From: Bacteroidales bacterium
GTDB lineage: Bacteria > Bacteroidota > Bacteroidia > Bacteroidales > F082
Assembly (NCBI GenBank): GCA_021647205.1
Contig: JAKIVD010000004.1
Coordinates: 62,001 to 126,000 of the forward strand
DNA length: 64,000 bases
Direction: 5' to 3'
Below are positions 26,501 through 35,574 of the stretch, piece after piece (the stretch's first letter is position 1; each line of letters begins with the position of its first letter). The position numbers were made by a program, and so were the translations under genes. The notes under the pieces were generated by a model. It did not search any database and had not been told where the DNA came from. It saw only the letters and a list, made by a program, of their open reading frames with translations.

Positions 26501-27192
26501 TTTCCCATCCCGGTTGAGCTTTCTGACCAGCTCAATCCTCCGTCAGTACTTTTAAAAACGCCCAAACCGGCAGCATCGCCGGCATCGCGGTCGCCACTAC
26601 CCACATAAATAACATCGGGCTGGTCCCAGCTTACTATGATGGATGAAACCCCCAGTGTGGGCTGGCCGTCTGTCAGCGGCTCCCAGCTTTCGCCGCCATC
26701 GGCTGTTTTCCACAAACCACCGGCCGGTGCCCCGATATAAAAAATATCGGCGTCAGTGGGATGAAATGCAATGGCATTGATGCGGCCATTTCCCCAAAAA
26801 GGATTTGGGGAAGCGGGTAATTCGATGGGGCCGATGTTGACCCAATTGCCTGCAAACGCTTCCGTTGAGCGGTGAGCATCCAGATAGTTCTCGTAGGCGT
26901 TCAGGTCGTAACCCACCGGCAAACGAGAACCGTCAGGATTGATTTTGTGCATCATATACCATTCCCACCTTTTGAAAGGGTTGTACCCGCTGCCTTTTTT
27001 GTCCGGCCTGTTTTCCCAGTATTTGTCAAAGACTTTCACCGTTTCGAATACATTGGCATTGGGGTCTTGCATCATTTCAATCCAGAAGGGATAGTTTGCC
27101 GTGTCGTTGACAGTAGTCCCGGTAATTATTTGTGCGTTGCCCATGAAGCCAATGAGCAGGGAAATTGCTAAAAAAAGGATAATTCTTTTCAT
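23551..27192 (-). CDS. large secreted BNR/VPS10-like protein with PKD domains and T9SS sorting domain
   Basis: A 1213-residue secreted protein with a signal peptide (MKRIILFLAISLLIGFMGNA). Residues ~90-770 contain many BNR/sortilin-type repeats (SxDGGxxW), such as KTADGGESWEPL, KSTDGGLSWSES and RSTDRGENWQRI, predicted to form beta-propellers. Two PKD domains follow (GTYEVSLKVSNAEG; GSYTVSLKVTNSAG), then a jelly-roll region starting PFYENFEGATLQAKGWEV (choice-of-anchor type) and a type A sorting domain (VFYPNPTTGQLTVISFS ... TKKLVVQ). It probably binds polysaccharide or protein at the cell surface. No catalytic motif was identified, and glycosidase activity cannot be claimed. Confidence 0.9.
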   Translation of the reverse strand: MKRIILFLAISLLIGFMGNAQIITGTTVNDTANYPFWIEMMQDPNANVFETVKVFDKYWENRPDKKGSGYNPFKRWEWYMMHKINPDGSRLPVGYDLNAYENYLDAHRSTEAFAGNWVNIGPIELPASPNPFWGNGRINAIAFHPTDADIFYIGAPAGGLWKTADGGESWEPLTDGQPTLGVSSIIVSWDQPDVIYVGSGDRDAGDAAGLGVFKSTDGGLSWSESSTGMGNVTVGRMIQHPDSASVVFAASNGGIFKTADAGQNWVQKESGGFKDILFKPGDASVLYGVSGARFYRSTDRGENWQRITSGLPTAASRAVIGVSPDNPEYVYFLATGSAAFYGLYRSTDGGTNFDTRSNSPNIMGWACNGGSGGQAWYDLDMAVDPLNAEFILGGGVNSWKSVNGGQSWTMSSNQVGDCGAYPVHADLHVLEYNPADGRLYVGNDGGIWWTGNSGSTWNRITDGLAIGQQYKLGQSKIISNHVTTGYQDNGISIFHTDTWIQSDMYADGMEAAMDVTDTTLSYGCMQRGRMFRMVNDKAVKAIAGQGIGGITEQGNWVTPFTPHEYNPNVMFAGYQNLWRTNNLQADSPSWMKISNGTGSLRVVEHSPADEDIFYFATLGGLHRSDDVMNGTPMFFDLTNQLPSSGAVTDIEAHPWNPEVVYITQNMKVFKSEDRGLNWEDISGTLPTVSLNDIAFYDRNKIEGLYVASNVGVFFKDENMDDWVSFSEGLPAAILASEVEIFHHADDPVRDRIRISSYGRGLWGSIPYHYQPLAGFESSETQVPTGCAIDFYDRSSGYPQNWSWAFEGATPSYSNMANPTQVVYDQAGTYEVSLKVSNAEGADSITITGYITVDDNLLPIVKFMAEDTVECSGGVIRFYDLSEACPVSWEWSFAPNSITYMDGTDQFSQNPLVEFSGTGSYTVSLKVTNSAGESELVREDYISIGGVPIPFYENFEGATLQAKGWEVTNPDGKKTWGTTSIQNGTNQVAWMNFFDYTTTDERDYLTSPLLSFLGYNEVFMSFKYAYAQRFLQKDSLIVKISNDCGESWTRVFAGGPDGEGVFATADPTNEFFEPQSQADWCDAGYGATCPMIDLTDWAGQENIKIQFESFANYGNNLYLANVDISQTVGVSEKMREQPPPFVFYPNPTTGQLTVISFSEQAATLQILDLEGRLVKSFQTENKRLKTDISDLAGGVYLIRLTNGAGTKTKKLVVQ

Positions 27193-27316
27193 GTTTTAGA
27201 GGATTTGATTGCGATTGGACGAAGATAATCTTTTTTCTTGTGTGAGGAAAAATGATTAACGGGAAGAGGAGGGCCGGTTGTTTGCCCCGCTTCTTACTGA
27301 AATAACCAAGGTGTTT

Positions 27317-27961
27317 CTACGGTAGTACATACCAAAAAACAGCAACGAAATGGCAGGCGCTTCCCACCAACACGAAAACATGAAATATGGCATGGTTACA
27401 GGGCATTTTGTCCAGTAAGAAAAAAACGGCCCCCACCGAATAGCTCAACCCACCGGCAAGCAACCACATCAACCCGGGGAAGGGCAGCGCAGCCATTAGC
27501 GGTTTAATGGCAATGACGATAATCCAGCCCATAATCATGTATATAATAGTTGACAGGAAATTGAAACGCCCGGCAAAGAAAAATTTTAAAACAATGCCTG
27601 TAGCAGCCACACCCCAAACCACCCCGAAAATACTCCAGCCCCAAGCCCCGTGCAAGGTAACCAGAAGAAATGGTGTGTAAGTTCCGGCGATGAGTAAAAA
27701 AATGGAAGCGTGGTCGAAAATGTTCAGGCGGTTTCTGATTTTTTGATTTTCAGACCAATGAAAAGCTGTCGAAGCAAAATACAAAATAACGAGGCTCGAT
27801 CCGTAAATGGAGAAACTAACCACGTGCCAGACCGTGCCCTTCAGACTGGCTGAAACAACAAGCACAACCAAAGCCACGACACTTAACAACAAGCCAATAC
27901 CGTGTGACAGTACATTGAATTTTTCTTCATCTGCCGGGTATTGTTTTGCGTCCATGCTCAT
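27317..27961 (-). CDS. hemolysin III family membrane protein (YqfA/TrhA type)
   Basis: A 214-residue inner-membrane protein with seven hydrophobic segments of the PAQR/hemolysin III fold. Conserved signatures are present: EEKFNVLSHGIGLLLSV at the first helix, YFASTAFHW, IFDHASIFLLIAGTYTPF in the middle, and HAIFHVFVLVGSACHF at the end, whose His residues fit the zinc site of the PAQR family. Family members are linked to membrane-lipid homeostasis rather than proven haemolysis. The start may be codon 1 or Met3. It stands alone on the minus strand between the T9SS protein and rluA. Confidence 0.92.
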   Translation of the reverse strand: MSMDAKQYPADEEKFNVLSHGIGLLLSVVALVVLVVSASLKGTVWHVVSFSIYGSSLVILYFASTAFHWSENQKIRNRLNIFDHASIFLLIAGTYTPFLLVTLHGAWGWSIFGVVWGVAATGIVLKFFFAGRFNFLSTIIYMIMGWIIVIAIKPLMAALPFPGLMWLLAGGLSYSVGAVFFLLDKMPCNHAIFHVFVLVGSACHFVAVFWYVLP

Positions 27962-28126
27962 TGTGTAAAAACCCTGGTTAACAATTTAACGAAAAACTAC
28001 CGAATTGTTGTGTTGCCGGGCTCTTTAAAATCACCTGTTTGAATCGAAACATGCTTTTCAGTCCGAAGCGGGCTGGTGAGGAAGCGACCTGAAAGTTTGG
28101 AAACGAAGCCAATGCTCCTTCATTTT

Positions 28127-28840
28127 TCATTTACCTGCCTTCCCCAAACTATTTACAAAATACTTCCAAAGCACGTCATCCGGTGGCTCTGAAGTAATAA
28201 TAAAAGCCTCTTTTTTAACCGGGTGAACAAACTCTACCGAACGGGCATGAAGGCTGATGGATGCATCTTTGTTGCTGCGCGGGTAGCCGTATTTTAAGTC
28301 GCCTTTGATGGGGCAGCCGATGGCTGCCAGTTGTGCCCTTATCTGGTGATGGCGGCCGGTCTGCAGGTCTGTTTCCAGCAGGAAATAATCTTTGCTCGAA
28401 GCAATTAAGCGGTAACTCAGGATGGCTTCTTTGCTGCCCTCCTGTTTGTTTTTGGTTACAAATGATTTGTTTTTTCTTTCGTTGCGTACCAGAAAATGGG
28501 TGAGCAATGCTTCATCTTGTTGCGGCCTGTTTTTCACGATGGCCCAATAGGTTTTTTTGATTTCCCTGTTTTTCACCAACTCGTTCATCCTGGTAAGGGC
28601 TTTTCCCGTTTTGGCGAAAACGACAACTCCGCTTACCGGCCTGTCGAGGCGGTGGATGACCCCGGTAAAAACATTCCCCGGTTTGTGGTATTTTTTTCTG
28701 ATGTATTCTTTTACTTCCTCACTCAGTGGAAGGTCGCCGGTTTTGTCGCCCTGCACAATCTCAGACGGTAGTTTGTTGATGGCAATCAGGTGGTTGTCTT
28801 CAAAAAGAATTCGTTGGGAAACGGGAGTGTGCTTTCGCAT
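28127..28840 (-). CDS. RluA-family pseudouridine synthase
   Basis: A 237-residue enzyme that isomerises uridine in rRNA or tRNA. The catalytic motif is HRLDRPVSGVVVFAKT (residues ~63-78) with Asp as nucleophile; ETDLQTGRHHQIRAQLA and the LHARSVEFVHP motif near the end also match RluA. There is no N-terminal S4 domain, so it belongs to the short type. ATG 28838-28840 shares its A with the panB stop TGA (TGATG), so translation is coupled to panB. The RNA target is not predictable. Confidence 0.92.
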   Translation of the reverse strand: MRKHTPVSQRILFEDNHLIAINKLPSEIVQGDKTGDLPLSEEVKEYIRKKYHKPGNVFTGVIHRLDRPVSGVVVFAKTGKALTRMNELVKNREIKKTYWAIVKNRPQQDEALLTHFLVRNERKNKSFVTKNKQEGSKEAILSYRLIASSKDYFLLETDLQTGRHHQIRAQLAAIGCPIKGDLKYGYPRSNKDASISLHARSVEFVHPVKKEAFIITSEPPDDVLWKYFVNSLGKAGK

Positions 28841-29655
28841 CAATACTGCTCGTTTTCATTGGGAAAGTCAGCCGACTTTACATCCTTAATATAAGCGTCG
28901 AAAGACCGAATGATACTGTCATGCAAATTGTTGTACCTCCGCAGAAAACGCGGTGAGAACTCCTGTTGAAGGCCCAGCATGTCATGCAGGACCAAAACCT
29001 GGCCGTCCACTTCGTTGCCGGCACCAATACCGATGACGGGGATTTCCACTTCCCTTGCAACCTCCCCGGCCAATGCGGCGGGAATTTTTTCGAGCACGAT
29101 TCCGAAGCAACCTGCATCTTCCAAAAGGCGGGCATCATCCTTTAGTTTTTCAGCTTCTTCTTTTTCGGTTGCCCTGACAACATAAGTGCCGAATTTGTTA
29201 ATCGATTGTGGTGTCAGTCCCAAATGGCCCAGCACGGGGATGCCTGCACTTAATATCCGGTCGATGGACTCAAGGACTTCTTTTCCCCCTTCCAGTTTAA
29301 TGGCATTGGCACCCGACTCTTTCATGATGCGGATGGCAGTACTTAGCGCTTCTTTGGAGTTTCCCTGGTACGAACCAAAAGGAAGGTCAACCACCACCAA
29401 GGCCCTGTCCACTGCGCGCATCACTGAAGAAGCATGGTAAATCATTTGGTCCAGTGTGATGGGCAGGGTGGTTTTGTGTCCGGCCATAACGTTCGAGGCC
29501 GAATCGCCTACAAGGATAACGTCGATTCCGGCTTCGTCGAGCAGACGTGCCATCGAATAATCGTATCCGGTGAGCATGGCGATTTTCTCGCCCCTTTGCT
29601 TCATTGCCTGTAAAACGTGGGTGGTAATTTTCGGGAGGTCTTTGAAAGTGTTCAT
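28840..29655 (-). CDS. panB: 3-methyl-2-oxobutanoate hydroxymethyltransferase
   Basis: PanB transfers a hydroxymethyl group from methylene-tetrahydrofolate to 2-oxoisovalerate, the first committed step of pantothenate synthesis. The 271-residue protein starts at ATG 29653-29655 ([19 protein letters not shown]); longer frames lack homology. Hallmarks: [68 protein letters not shown] and [13 protein letters not shown]. It overlaps rluA by one base. Promoter boxes lie at 29681-29710. coaX, the next enzyme on the pathway's kinase step, is also in this window. Confidence 0.96.
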   Translation of the reverse strand: MNTFKDLPKITTHVLQAMKQRGEKIAMLTGYDYSMARLLDEAGIDVILVGDSASNVMAGHKTTLPITLDQMIYHASSVMRAVDRALVVVDLPFGSYQGNSKEALSTAIRIMKESGANAIKLEGGKEVLESIDRILSAGIPVLGHLGLTPQSINKFGTYVVRATEKEEAEKLKDDARLLEDAGCFGIVLEKIPAALAGEVAREVEIPVIGIGAGNEVDGQVLVLHDMLGLQQEFSPRFLRRYNNLHDSIIRSFDAYIKDVKSADFPNENEQY

Positions 29656-29680
29656 CTTTCCAGATTTAGTTAAACACAGG

Positions 29681-29710
29681 GCAAAAGTAGAAAAAATGAA
29701 CAATCCCAAA
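29681..29710 (-). promoter_or_regulatory. Bacteroidota-type promoter for panB-rluA
   Basis: Minus strand: TTTG at 29710-29707, 17-base spacer, TACTTTTGC at 29689-29681, 26 bases before the ATG. Confidence 0.75.
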
Positions 29711-29716
29711 ATATAA

Positions 29717-29725
29717 TAAATTTGC
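29717..29725 (+). promoter_or_regulatory. -7 promoter element for the TonB-dependent receptor
   Basis: TAAATTTGC, a perfect -7 match, 36 bases before the ATG at 29761. It overlaps the divergent panB promoter region, so the two may influence each other. Confidence 0.5.
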
Positions 29726-29760
29726 CGCTTTTAAGTTAAACAACAAGAGCCGGTAATTAC

Positions 29761-32289
29761 ATGTCATTGCAACGCGGAATATTCTTCATTTTATATATTT
29801 TCACTCCCCTCTTCTCGCTGGGACAAACTGCTTTGGTGGAAGGCATTGTTACCGACGAAAACAGCAGGGCCGTCGAACTGGCCAATGTAGCCGTTTTGGG
29901 AGAAAAGGGAGGGACAACTACCGACGATAAGGGGCATTTTAGCCTGAAGGTCCCTGCCGGTAAAGAAATCACACTCGTTATCAGTTTTATCGGTTTTTCC
30001 GACAGGCAAATTGCCTTTCAATTAAATGAGGGTGAACACAGAACCCTGAATACGACCTTGCTTACCATCTCAACGGAACTGCCCGGATTTGAGGTGAGGG
30101 ATGAGCAGTTGCGCACCGAGAGCATGGTGCGTCTGAACCCAAAAGTGGCGGTGGTTACCCCAACGATTTCAGGGGGTGTTATCGATATTATCAAAACACT
30201 GCCAGGTGTCTCATCCAACAACGAATTGAGTTCGCAATATTCCGTAAGGGGCGGTAATTTTGATGAGAACCTGATTTATGTGAACGACATAGAAATTTAC
30301 AGGCCTTTTCTTGTGAGTGCCGGACAGCAGGAAGGCTTGAGTTTTATCAACTCATCGCTGGTTTCGTCCCTGCTTTTTTCGGCCGGTGGTTTCGGTGCTG
30401 AGTATGGCGATAAGATGTCGTCGGTGTTGGATGTGAAGTACCGCAAGCCGGAAGAATTCGGCGGCTACTTTTCAATTAGTTTATTGGGGACGGAATTGAG
30501 CCTCGGTGGCACCTCGAAGAATAAAAAGTTTACCTATCTCTTGGGTGGCAGGTATAAAACCAATAATTATATCCTGAATAATATTGATACCAAAGGCGAG
30601 TACCAAACAAACTTTTTCGATTTTCAATCACAGCTGACCTGGGAGTTTAATTCCCGTTGGAATTTGAACTTCCTGGGTTATTACTCCCGCAACCGGTACA
30701 AGGTAACGCCCGAAAGCCGTGAAACGGATTTCGGTACCATTCAGGAAGCTTTTCGCTTCAAAGTGTATTTCGACGGCAACGAAACCGATAAATATGAAAT
30801 GGGTCAGGGCGCACTTACGCTCGGGTTTCATCCACAGAAAGACCTGGACCTGAAATTTATTTTATCGGCCTTCAACACACAGGAAAAGGAAACCTATGAC
30901 GTGCAGGGCCAGTATTGGATTGGTAAACTGGACAACAATCTGGGCAGTGAGGAGTTTGGTGATGTATTACAGACCAACGGCGTGGGCACTTACCTGGAGC
31001 ATGCCCGCAATTATTTTAACGCCACAGTGCTCACGCTTAAGCACAAAGGCTCGTTCTCCAGGGGAAAACATTACCTGAAGTGGGGCATCCGCTACCAGTA
31101 CCAAATGGTGGACGATGTATTGCGCGAATGGGAAATGATTGACTCCGCCGGCTATTCCATCCCGAACCCGGGAGGTGTTCCGGGAGACCCCTCACCCGAT
31201 AATCCCGATCTGGAGATCAATTACTTTGCAGCTGGAAAACACATCCTTCACATTAACCGCCTGGCAGCCTTTGTTTCCGACCGCTGGAACTTCAACCTGA
31301 AAAACAACGACCTGATTAGCCTGACGGCGGGACTGAGGGCTTACTACTGGGACTACAACAATGAGTTCCATTTAAGCCCGCGGCTCAACCTTTCGTACAA
31401 ACCCTACAAAAAACAAAATATTGTTTTCCGTTTTGCCACGGGCATTTACTACCAGCCACCCTTTTACCGCGAACTGCGTAACATGGACGGCTCACTCAAC
31501 CCCGACAGCAAATCGCAGAAATCCATCCATTTTATACTGGGCAGCGACTACCGCTTTCAGGCCTGGAACCGGCCATTTATTTTTACTACCGAGTTGTATT
31601 ACAAATATCTCGACAACCTGATTCCATATGTGGTGGACAATGTGCGCATCAGGTATTATGCCGGTCAACTGGCCAGGGGATATGCTGCTGGTATCGACCT
31701 GAAGGTTTATGGTGAATTTGTCAAGGGGATTGACAGTTGGCTGAGCCTTTCTTTTATGAAGACCGAGGAAGATATTTATGGTGACTTTTATTATAATTAC
31801 TTCAATGAGAACGGGGAAAAAACCGGTTCCGGCAGTGAGATGGACCCCAATGCTGCGGAAAATGTGAAGGTGGAACCGGGATATATTCCCAGGCCAACCG
31901 ACCAGCGCGTGAACTTCTCCATCCTTTTTCAGGATTATATTCCGGGGGCGCCCTTTTTAACAATGCACCTGCGCCTGTTGTACAGCTCCGGCCTGCCGTT
32001 TGGCCCCCCCGATTCGGAACGCTACGCACAAATATACCGCATGCCCGATTACCGCCGTGTTGACATTGGGTTTTCGTGGGAATTTGTGAATGAGAGTACC
32101 AGCTTTGGCCCGAAAAACCCCTTCAGGAGTTTTGATTCCATGATTCTCAGCCTCGAAGTGTTTAACCTGCTCCAGACTTTTAATACCGTTTCCTATATTT
32201 GGGTTAAAGACATCAGCAACCGGCAGTACGCTGTCCCCAACTACCTGACACCCCGCTTGCTGAACCTGAAACTTGCCATTTCTTTTTAG
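29761..32289 (+). CDS. TonB-dependent outer-membrane receptor with carboxypeptidase-like N-terminal domain
   Basis: An 842-residue receptor that imports a ligand across the outer membrane using TonB energy. After a signal peptide (MSLQRGIFFILYIFTPLFSL) comes a ~85-residue CarboxypepD_reg-like beta domain (VEGIVTDENSRAVELANVAV). The plug follows, with SGGVIDIIKTLPGVSSNNEL, YSVRGGNFDENLIYVNDIEI and GGFGAEYGDKMSSVLDVKY, then a ~600-residue barrel ending in LTPRLLNLKLAISF with a terminal Phe. There is no SusD-like gene beside it, so it is not a SusC pair. The ligand is unknown; peptides, siderophores or vitamins are all possible. Confidence 0.93.
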   Translation: MSLQRGIFFILYIFTPLFSLGQTALVEGIVTDENSRAVELANVAVLGEKGGTTTDDKGHFSLKVPAGKEITLVISFIGFSDRQIAFQLNEGEHRTLNTTLLTISTELPGFEVRDEQLRTESMVRLNPKVAVVTPTISGGVIDIIKTLPGVSSNNELSSQYSVRGGNFDENLIYVNDIEIYRPFLVSAGQQEGLSFINSSLVSSLLFSAGGFGAEYGDKMSSVLDVKYRKPEEFGGYFSISLLGTELSLGGTSKNKKFTYLLGGRYKTNNYILNNIDTKGEYQTNFFDFQSQLTWEFNSRWNLNFLGYYSRNRYKVTPESRETDFGTIQEAFRFKVYFDGNETDKYEMGQGALTLGFHPQKDLDLKFILSAFNTQEKETYDVQGQYWIGKLDNNLGSEEFGDVLQTNGVGTYLEHARNYFNATVLTLKHKGSFSRGKHYLKWGIRYQYQMVDDVLREWEMIDSAGYSIPNPGGVPGDPSPDNPDLEINYFAAGKHILHINRLAAFVSDRWNFNLKNNDLISLTAGLRAYYWDYNNEFHLSPRLNLSYKPYKKQNIVFRFATGIYYQPPFYRELRNMDGSLNPDSKSQKSIHFILGSDYRFQAWNRPFIFTTELYYKYLDNLIPYVVDNVRIRYYAGQLARGYAAGIDLKVYGEFVKGIDSWLSLSFMKTEEDIYGDFYYNYFNENGEKTGSGSEMDPNAAENVKVEPGYIPRPTDQRVNFSILFQDYIPGAPFLTMHLRLLYSSGLPFGPPDSERYAQIYRMPDYRRVDIGFSWEFVNESTSFGPKNPFRSFDSMILSLEVFNLLQTFNTVSYIWVKDISNRQYAVPNYLTPRLLNLKLAISF

Positions 32290-32535
32290 CTGCTGGCAGC
32301 CACTGGTTTGTTGTGATGGTTTGTCTGCCTGGAGCTCTGAAACAACCTCCCTCTTGTGCAAACAGACAGCTTACCCCATCAGTTAATAAAGGTTTCATTC
32401 GCGTATTTTTTGGTATGAATATTTCAAGGTGGGCAGAATTGCTTACTTTTGGAGAGTGTGTTGGGAAAAGATTCAATTTTTGCAAGCGATACTTGTGCAA
32501 ACCCGAATAAAATAAACTCATTTCACCTTAAAACC

Positions 32536-34101
32536 ATGACAGAAAACTACGATTACGTAATTATCGGCAGTGGTTTCGGCGGCTCGGTTTCTGCTTTGCG
32601 ACTGTGCGAAAAGGGCTATAAAGTTTTACTTGTCGAAAAAGGGAAGTGGTACGGAAAAGATGATTTTCCCGAAACCAACTGGAACCTGAAGAAGTGGCTT
32701 TGGTTGCCGTCGCTGCGCTTTTTTGGTATCATGAAGATGACTTTCTTCAGGCATGTCAGCATCATCAGCGGGGTTGGTGTTGGCGGCGGATCGCTGGTTT
32801 ATGCCAATACACTCCCCACCCCCAAACCTGCCTTTTACAACACCGGAAGCTGGAAAGGTCTTGAAAACTGGGAAGCCGTTTTGAAACCGCATTACGCAAC
32901 TGCCCTTCGTATGCTGGGCGCGACACCAAACCCACACCTCGAACTGGGCGACAACCTCTTGCAGCAACTTGCCAGTCAACAGGGGAGGGGCGGGCATTTC
33001 GAAGCTGCACGGGTTTCGGTGTTCTTCGGCGAAGCAGAAAAAACGGTCCCTGACCCTTACTTTAACGGAGAAGGCCCGGCGCGTTCGGGCTGTAATATTT
33101 GCGGGGCCTGCATGACCGGTTGCAGGCACAACGCCAAAAACTCACTGGACAAAAATTACCTGCACCTTGCCCGCAACAAAGGCCTGGAGATAATTGCCGA
33201 AAACGAAGTGCTTGGCGTGAAACCGCGCGGCAGCCAGGACGGTTCGGAAGGCTACACGGTGACTTTCCGTAATGCTACCTCATTTTTCAACAAAAGAAAA
33301 ACGACTGTCCGGACCAAGGGGGTTGTTTTCGCCGGGGGGGTACTGGGGACGGTAAAACTGTTGCTCAAATTAAAAAAAACAAGCCTTCCCCGTCTCAGCA
33401 AGCGGGTTGGTGACGATGTGCGCACCAACAACGAAAGCCTTATTTTCAGTATCACGCCCGACAAAGAAAAAGACCTGACAAAAGGAATTGCCATTGGCTC
33501 TGTTTACCATGCTGACGAAAACAGCCACCTGGAACCCGTGCGTTATGGCCAGGGCTCCGGCTTTTGGCGTTTGATGATGGTGCCTGTTGTGAGTGGCGGA
33601 AGTTTTTTCTCAAGGATGTTTCAGATAACCGGTAAAATACTGCGCCACCCCATAGTTTATTTTCGTTTGTTTACTGTGAAGGATTTTGCCAGGCAGTCCA
33701 TCGTCCTGCTTTTTATGCAGCACCTCGACAGCACACTGGTTTTTCGGCGGGGTTTCTTCCGGATGAAAACAAAGGTCAGCAAAGGCAGTCGCCCAAAAGC
33801 GCAAATTCCGTTGGCCGCGCGCCTGGCTGAAAAATACGGGGAACTGACGGGGGGAAAATCATTTGTGATCCTGACGGAGTCTGTGCTCAATATGCCTTCT
33901 ACTGCACATATTCTGGGAGGGGCAGTAATGGGTAAGAGTGAAGCAGAAGGTGTGATTGATAAAAACAACAGGGTATTTGGTTATAAAAATATGCTGGTTT
34001 GCGACGGCTCGATGGTTTCTGCCAACCCGGGTGTGAACCCTTCACTCACCATCACGGCTTTGGCCGAGCGGGCAATGGAAAAAATTGCGGAGAAGGATTA
34101 A
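32536..34101 (+). CDS. GMC family oxidoreductase with four-cysteine insert
   Basis: A FAD-dependent oxidoreductase of 521 residues; ATG 32536 chosen because MTENYDYVIIGSGFGGSVSA is the FAD dinucleotide motif at the correct place. SIISGVGVGGGSLVYANTL is the second FAD motif, and the C-terminal GMC signature is VCDGSMVSANPGVNPSLTIT. Residues 186-196 form C-x2-C-x2-C-x3-C (CNICGACMTGC followed by RHNAKNSLDKNYL), as in ferredoxin-type clusters; it is a recurrent feature of cholesterol-oxidase-like GMC proteins. The substrate is unknown, probably a sterol-like or other alcohol. The next gene encodes another flavoprotein, so the two may share a lipid-modifying job. Confidence 0.9.
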   Translation: MTENYDYVIIGSGFGGSVSALRLCEKGYKVLLVEKGKWYGKDDFPETNWNLKKWLWLPSLRFFGIMKMTFFRHVSIISGVGVGGGSLVYANTLPTPKPAFYNTGSWKGLENWEAVLKPHYATALRMLGATPNPHLELGDNLLQQLASQQGRGGHFEAARVSVFFGEAEKTVPDPYFNGEGPARSGCNICGACMTGCRHNAKNSLDKNYLHLARNKGLEIIAENEVLGVKPRGSQDGSEGYTVTFRNATSFFNKRKTTVRTKGVVFAGGVLGTVKLLLKLKKTSLPRLSKRVGDDVRTNNESLIFSITPDKEKDLTKGIAIGSVYHADENSHLEPVRYGQGSGFWRLMMVPVVSGGSFFSRMFQITGKILRHPIVYFRLFTVKDFARQSIVLLFMQHLDSTLVFRRGFFRMKTKVSKGSRPKAQIPLAARLAEKYGELTGGKSFVILTESVLNMPSTAHILGGAVMGKSEAEGVIDKNNRVFGYKNMLVCDGSMVSANPGVNPSLTITALAERAMEKIAEKD

Positions 34102-34170
34102 CGCAGCAGTCACGTGCCGGCAGGAAGGGGAAAGGTGTTTTATTGAAGCATTTAAAATTTGAAAATAGTG

Positions 34171-35409
34171 ATGATGCAAACCGATGTAGCAATTGTTGGT
34201 GCAGGCCCTGCCGGGACTTTTGCCGCTTTATTCCTTGCCAAGTTCGGAGTTAAATGCAAACTGATCGACAAGCAAAAGTTCCCGCGTGACAAAATCTGTG
34301 GTGATGGTATCAGCGGTTGGGTGCTCACCGTTTTGAACGAGCTGGATAAAGAATTATTGGCGAAGTTGTCGAAACAGGATTTCCTTGTGCACTCGCACGG
34401 TATGCGGATAGTGGCCCCCAATTCCTCCATCCTCGACCTGCCCTTTATGGATGACGGAAGTTTTGGTGCGGGAATTCCCCCCGGTTTTATTTGCCGCCGG
34501 ATTGATTTCGACAATTTTATGATGGAAGAAGCGAAGCGCCGTCCTGAAATTGAGGTGTTGGAAGAAACAGAAATAAATGAATTTCGCCGGGGGAAAAGCG
34601 GGATAGTGCTCAACTCAAAAAACAGGGATGTGCGAATTTCTGCCAAATTAGTGATTTTTGCCAGTGGGGTTAACTCAAAATTTATGAAAGAACCCGGTGG
34701 CATCCTGAAAGACAAAAAATTCACCATGACAGGTATCAGGGCTTATTACAAAGGGGTAAGTGGTTGTCATCCGCAAAACTACGTGGAACTCCATTTCCTG
34801 AAAGGCCTGTTGCCGGGTTATTTCTGGGTCTTCCCCCTGCCCGGGGAGATGGCTAATGTAGGCGTAGGGCTCGACAGGCACAGAATTGGCAAGAAAAAGA
34901 TAAACCTGAAGAAAATCATGCTGGAGGCCATCGCAACGAATCCGTATTTGAAAACACGTTTCAAAGATGCTGAAATGATTGAAAATATCAAAGCCTGGCA
35001 GTTGCCTTTGTGGGACGGGCGGAGAAAACTTTCGGGTGAGCGGTTTTTGATGGCAGGTGATGCTGCCAGCCTGGTGGACCCGGTAACGGGTGAAGGAATT
35101 GGCCATGCCGCCATAACGGGGATGCTTGCGGCCAAACAGGCCAGGCGTTCCCTGGAAGAGAATGATTTTTCATCCGCTTTTATGAGCCGGTATGATGACC
35201 GCTTGTATAAAAAAGTAGGGAAAGAACTCGACATCAGTAAAAAAATATTGCCCTTTATCCAATACGAACGCGTGTTTAACAGGGTGATAAACAGAGCTTC
35301 CGGGAGTAAAGTGCTAAAAGAAAAACTGATACTTGCGCTGACAGATTTGGAAGAAAGAAAGAAATTGAAAAACCCGATGCTCTATTTAAAAATTATGCTG
35401 GGGATGTAA
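34171..35409 (+). CDS. geranylgeranyl-reductase-like FAD-dependent oxidoreductase
   Basis: A flavoprotein of 412 residues. Its N-terminal Rossmann motif is DVAIVGAGPAGTFAALFLAK, followed by DKQKFPRDKICGDGIS, typical of the geranylgeranyl reductase family that saturates isoprenoid chains. GERFLMAGDAASLVDPVTGE (then GIGHAAITG) is the third FAD motif. The start is ATG 34171 or 34174; the TTG at 34159 is less likely. It begins 69 bases after the GMC gene on the same strand. Substrate choice cannot be read from sequence: menaquinone side chains, polyprenyl lipids or halogenation-like reactions are possible for this fold. Confidence 0.85.
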   Translation: MMQTDVAIVGAGPAGTFAALFLAKFGVKCKLIDKQKFPRDKICGDGISGWVLTVLNELDKELLAKLSKQDFLVHSHGMRIVAPNSSILDLPFMDDGSFGAGIPPGFICRRIDFDNFMMEEAKRRPEIEVLEETEINEFRRGKSGIVLNSKNRDVRISAKLVIFASGVNSKFMKEPGGILKDKKFTMTGIRAYYKGVSGCHPQNYVELHFLKGLLPGYFWVFPLPGEMANVGVGLDRHRIGKKKINLKKIMLEAIATNPYLKTRFKDAEMIENIKAWQLPLWDGRRKLSGERFLMAGDAASLVDPVTGEGIGHAAITGMLAAKQARRSLEENDFSSAFMSRYDDRLYKKVGKELDISKKILPFIQYERVFNRVINRASGSKVLKEKLILALTDLEERKKLKNPMLYLKIMLGM

Positions 35410-35538
35410 CCATAAAAACTGCCGGTGTTTGATAGCCTGCAAAATAATAGTACATCAACGAAAAGACAAATTGCCCGGCTCACCTACCTGCCGGGAAATG
35501 TTAACATCACGGCTTGAAAATCTTTGCACGAAAATCCT

Positions 35539-35547
35539 TACTTTTGC
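35539..35547 (+). promoter_or_regulatory. -7 promoter element for gldF
   Basis: TACTTTTGC, a perfect -7 match, 27 bases before the gldF ATG. The -33 is weak. Confidence 0.5.
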
Positions 35548-35574
35548 CCCTGCTTAAAAAAAGGGAAGTTTGGC

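Noticed and set aside
29761-32289. SusC of a polysaccharide utilisation locus
   Set aside because: No SusD-like, glycoside hydrolase or sensor gene adjoins; a generic TonB-dependent receptor is the safer call.
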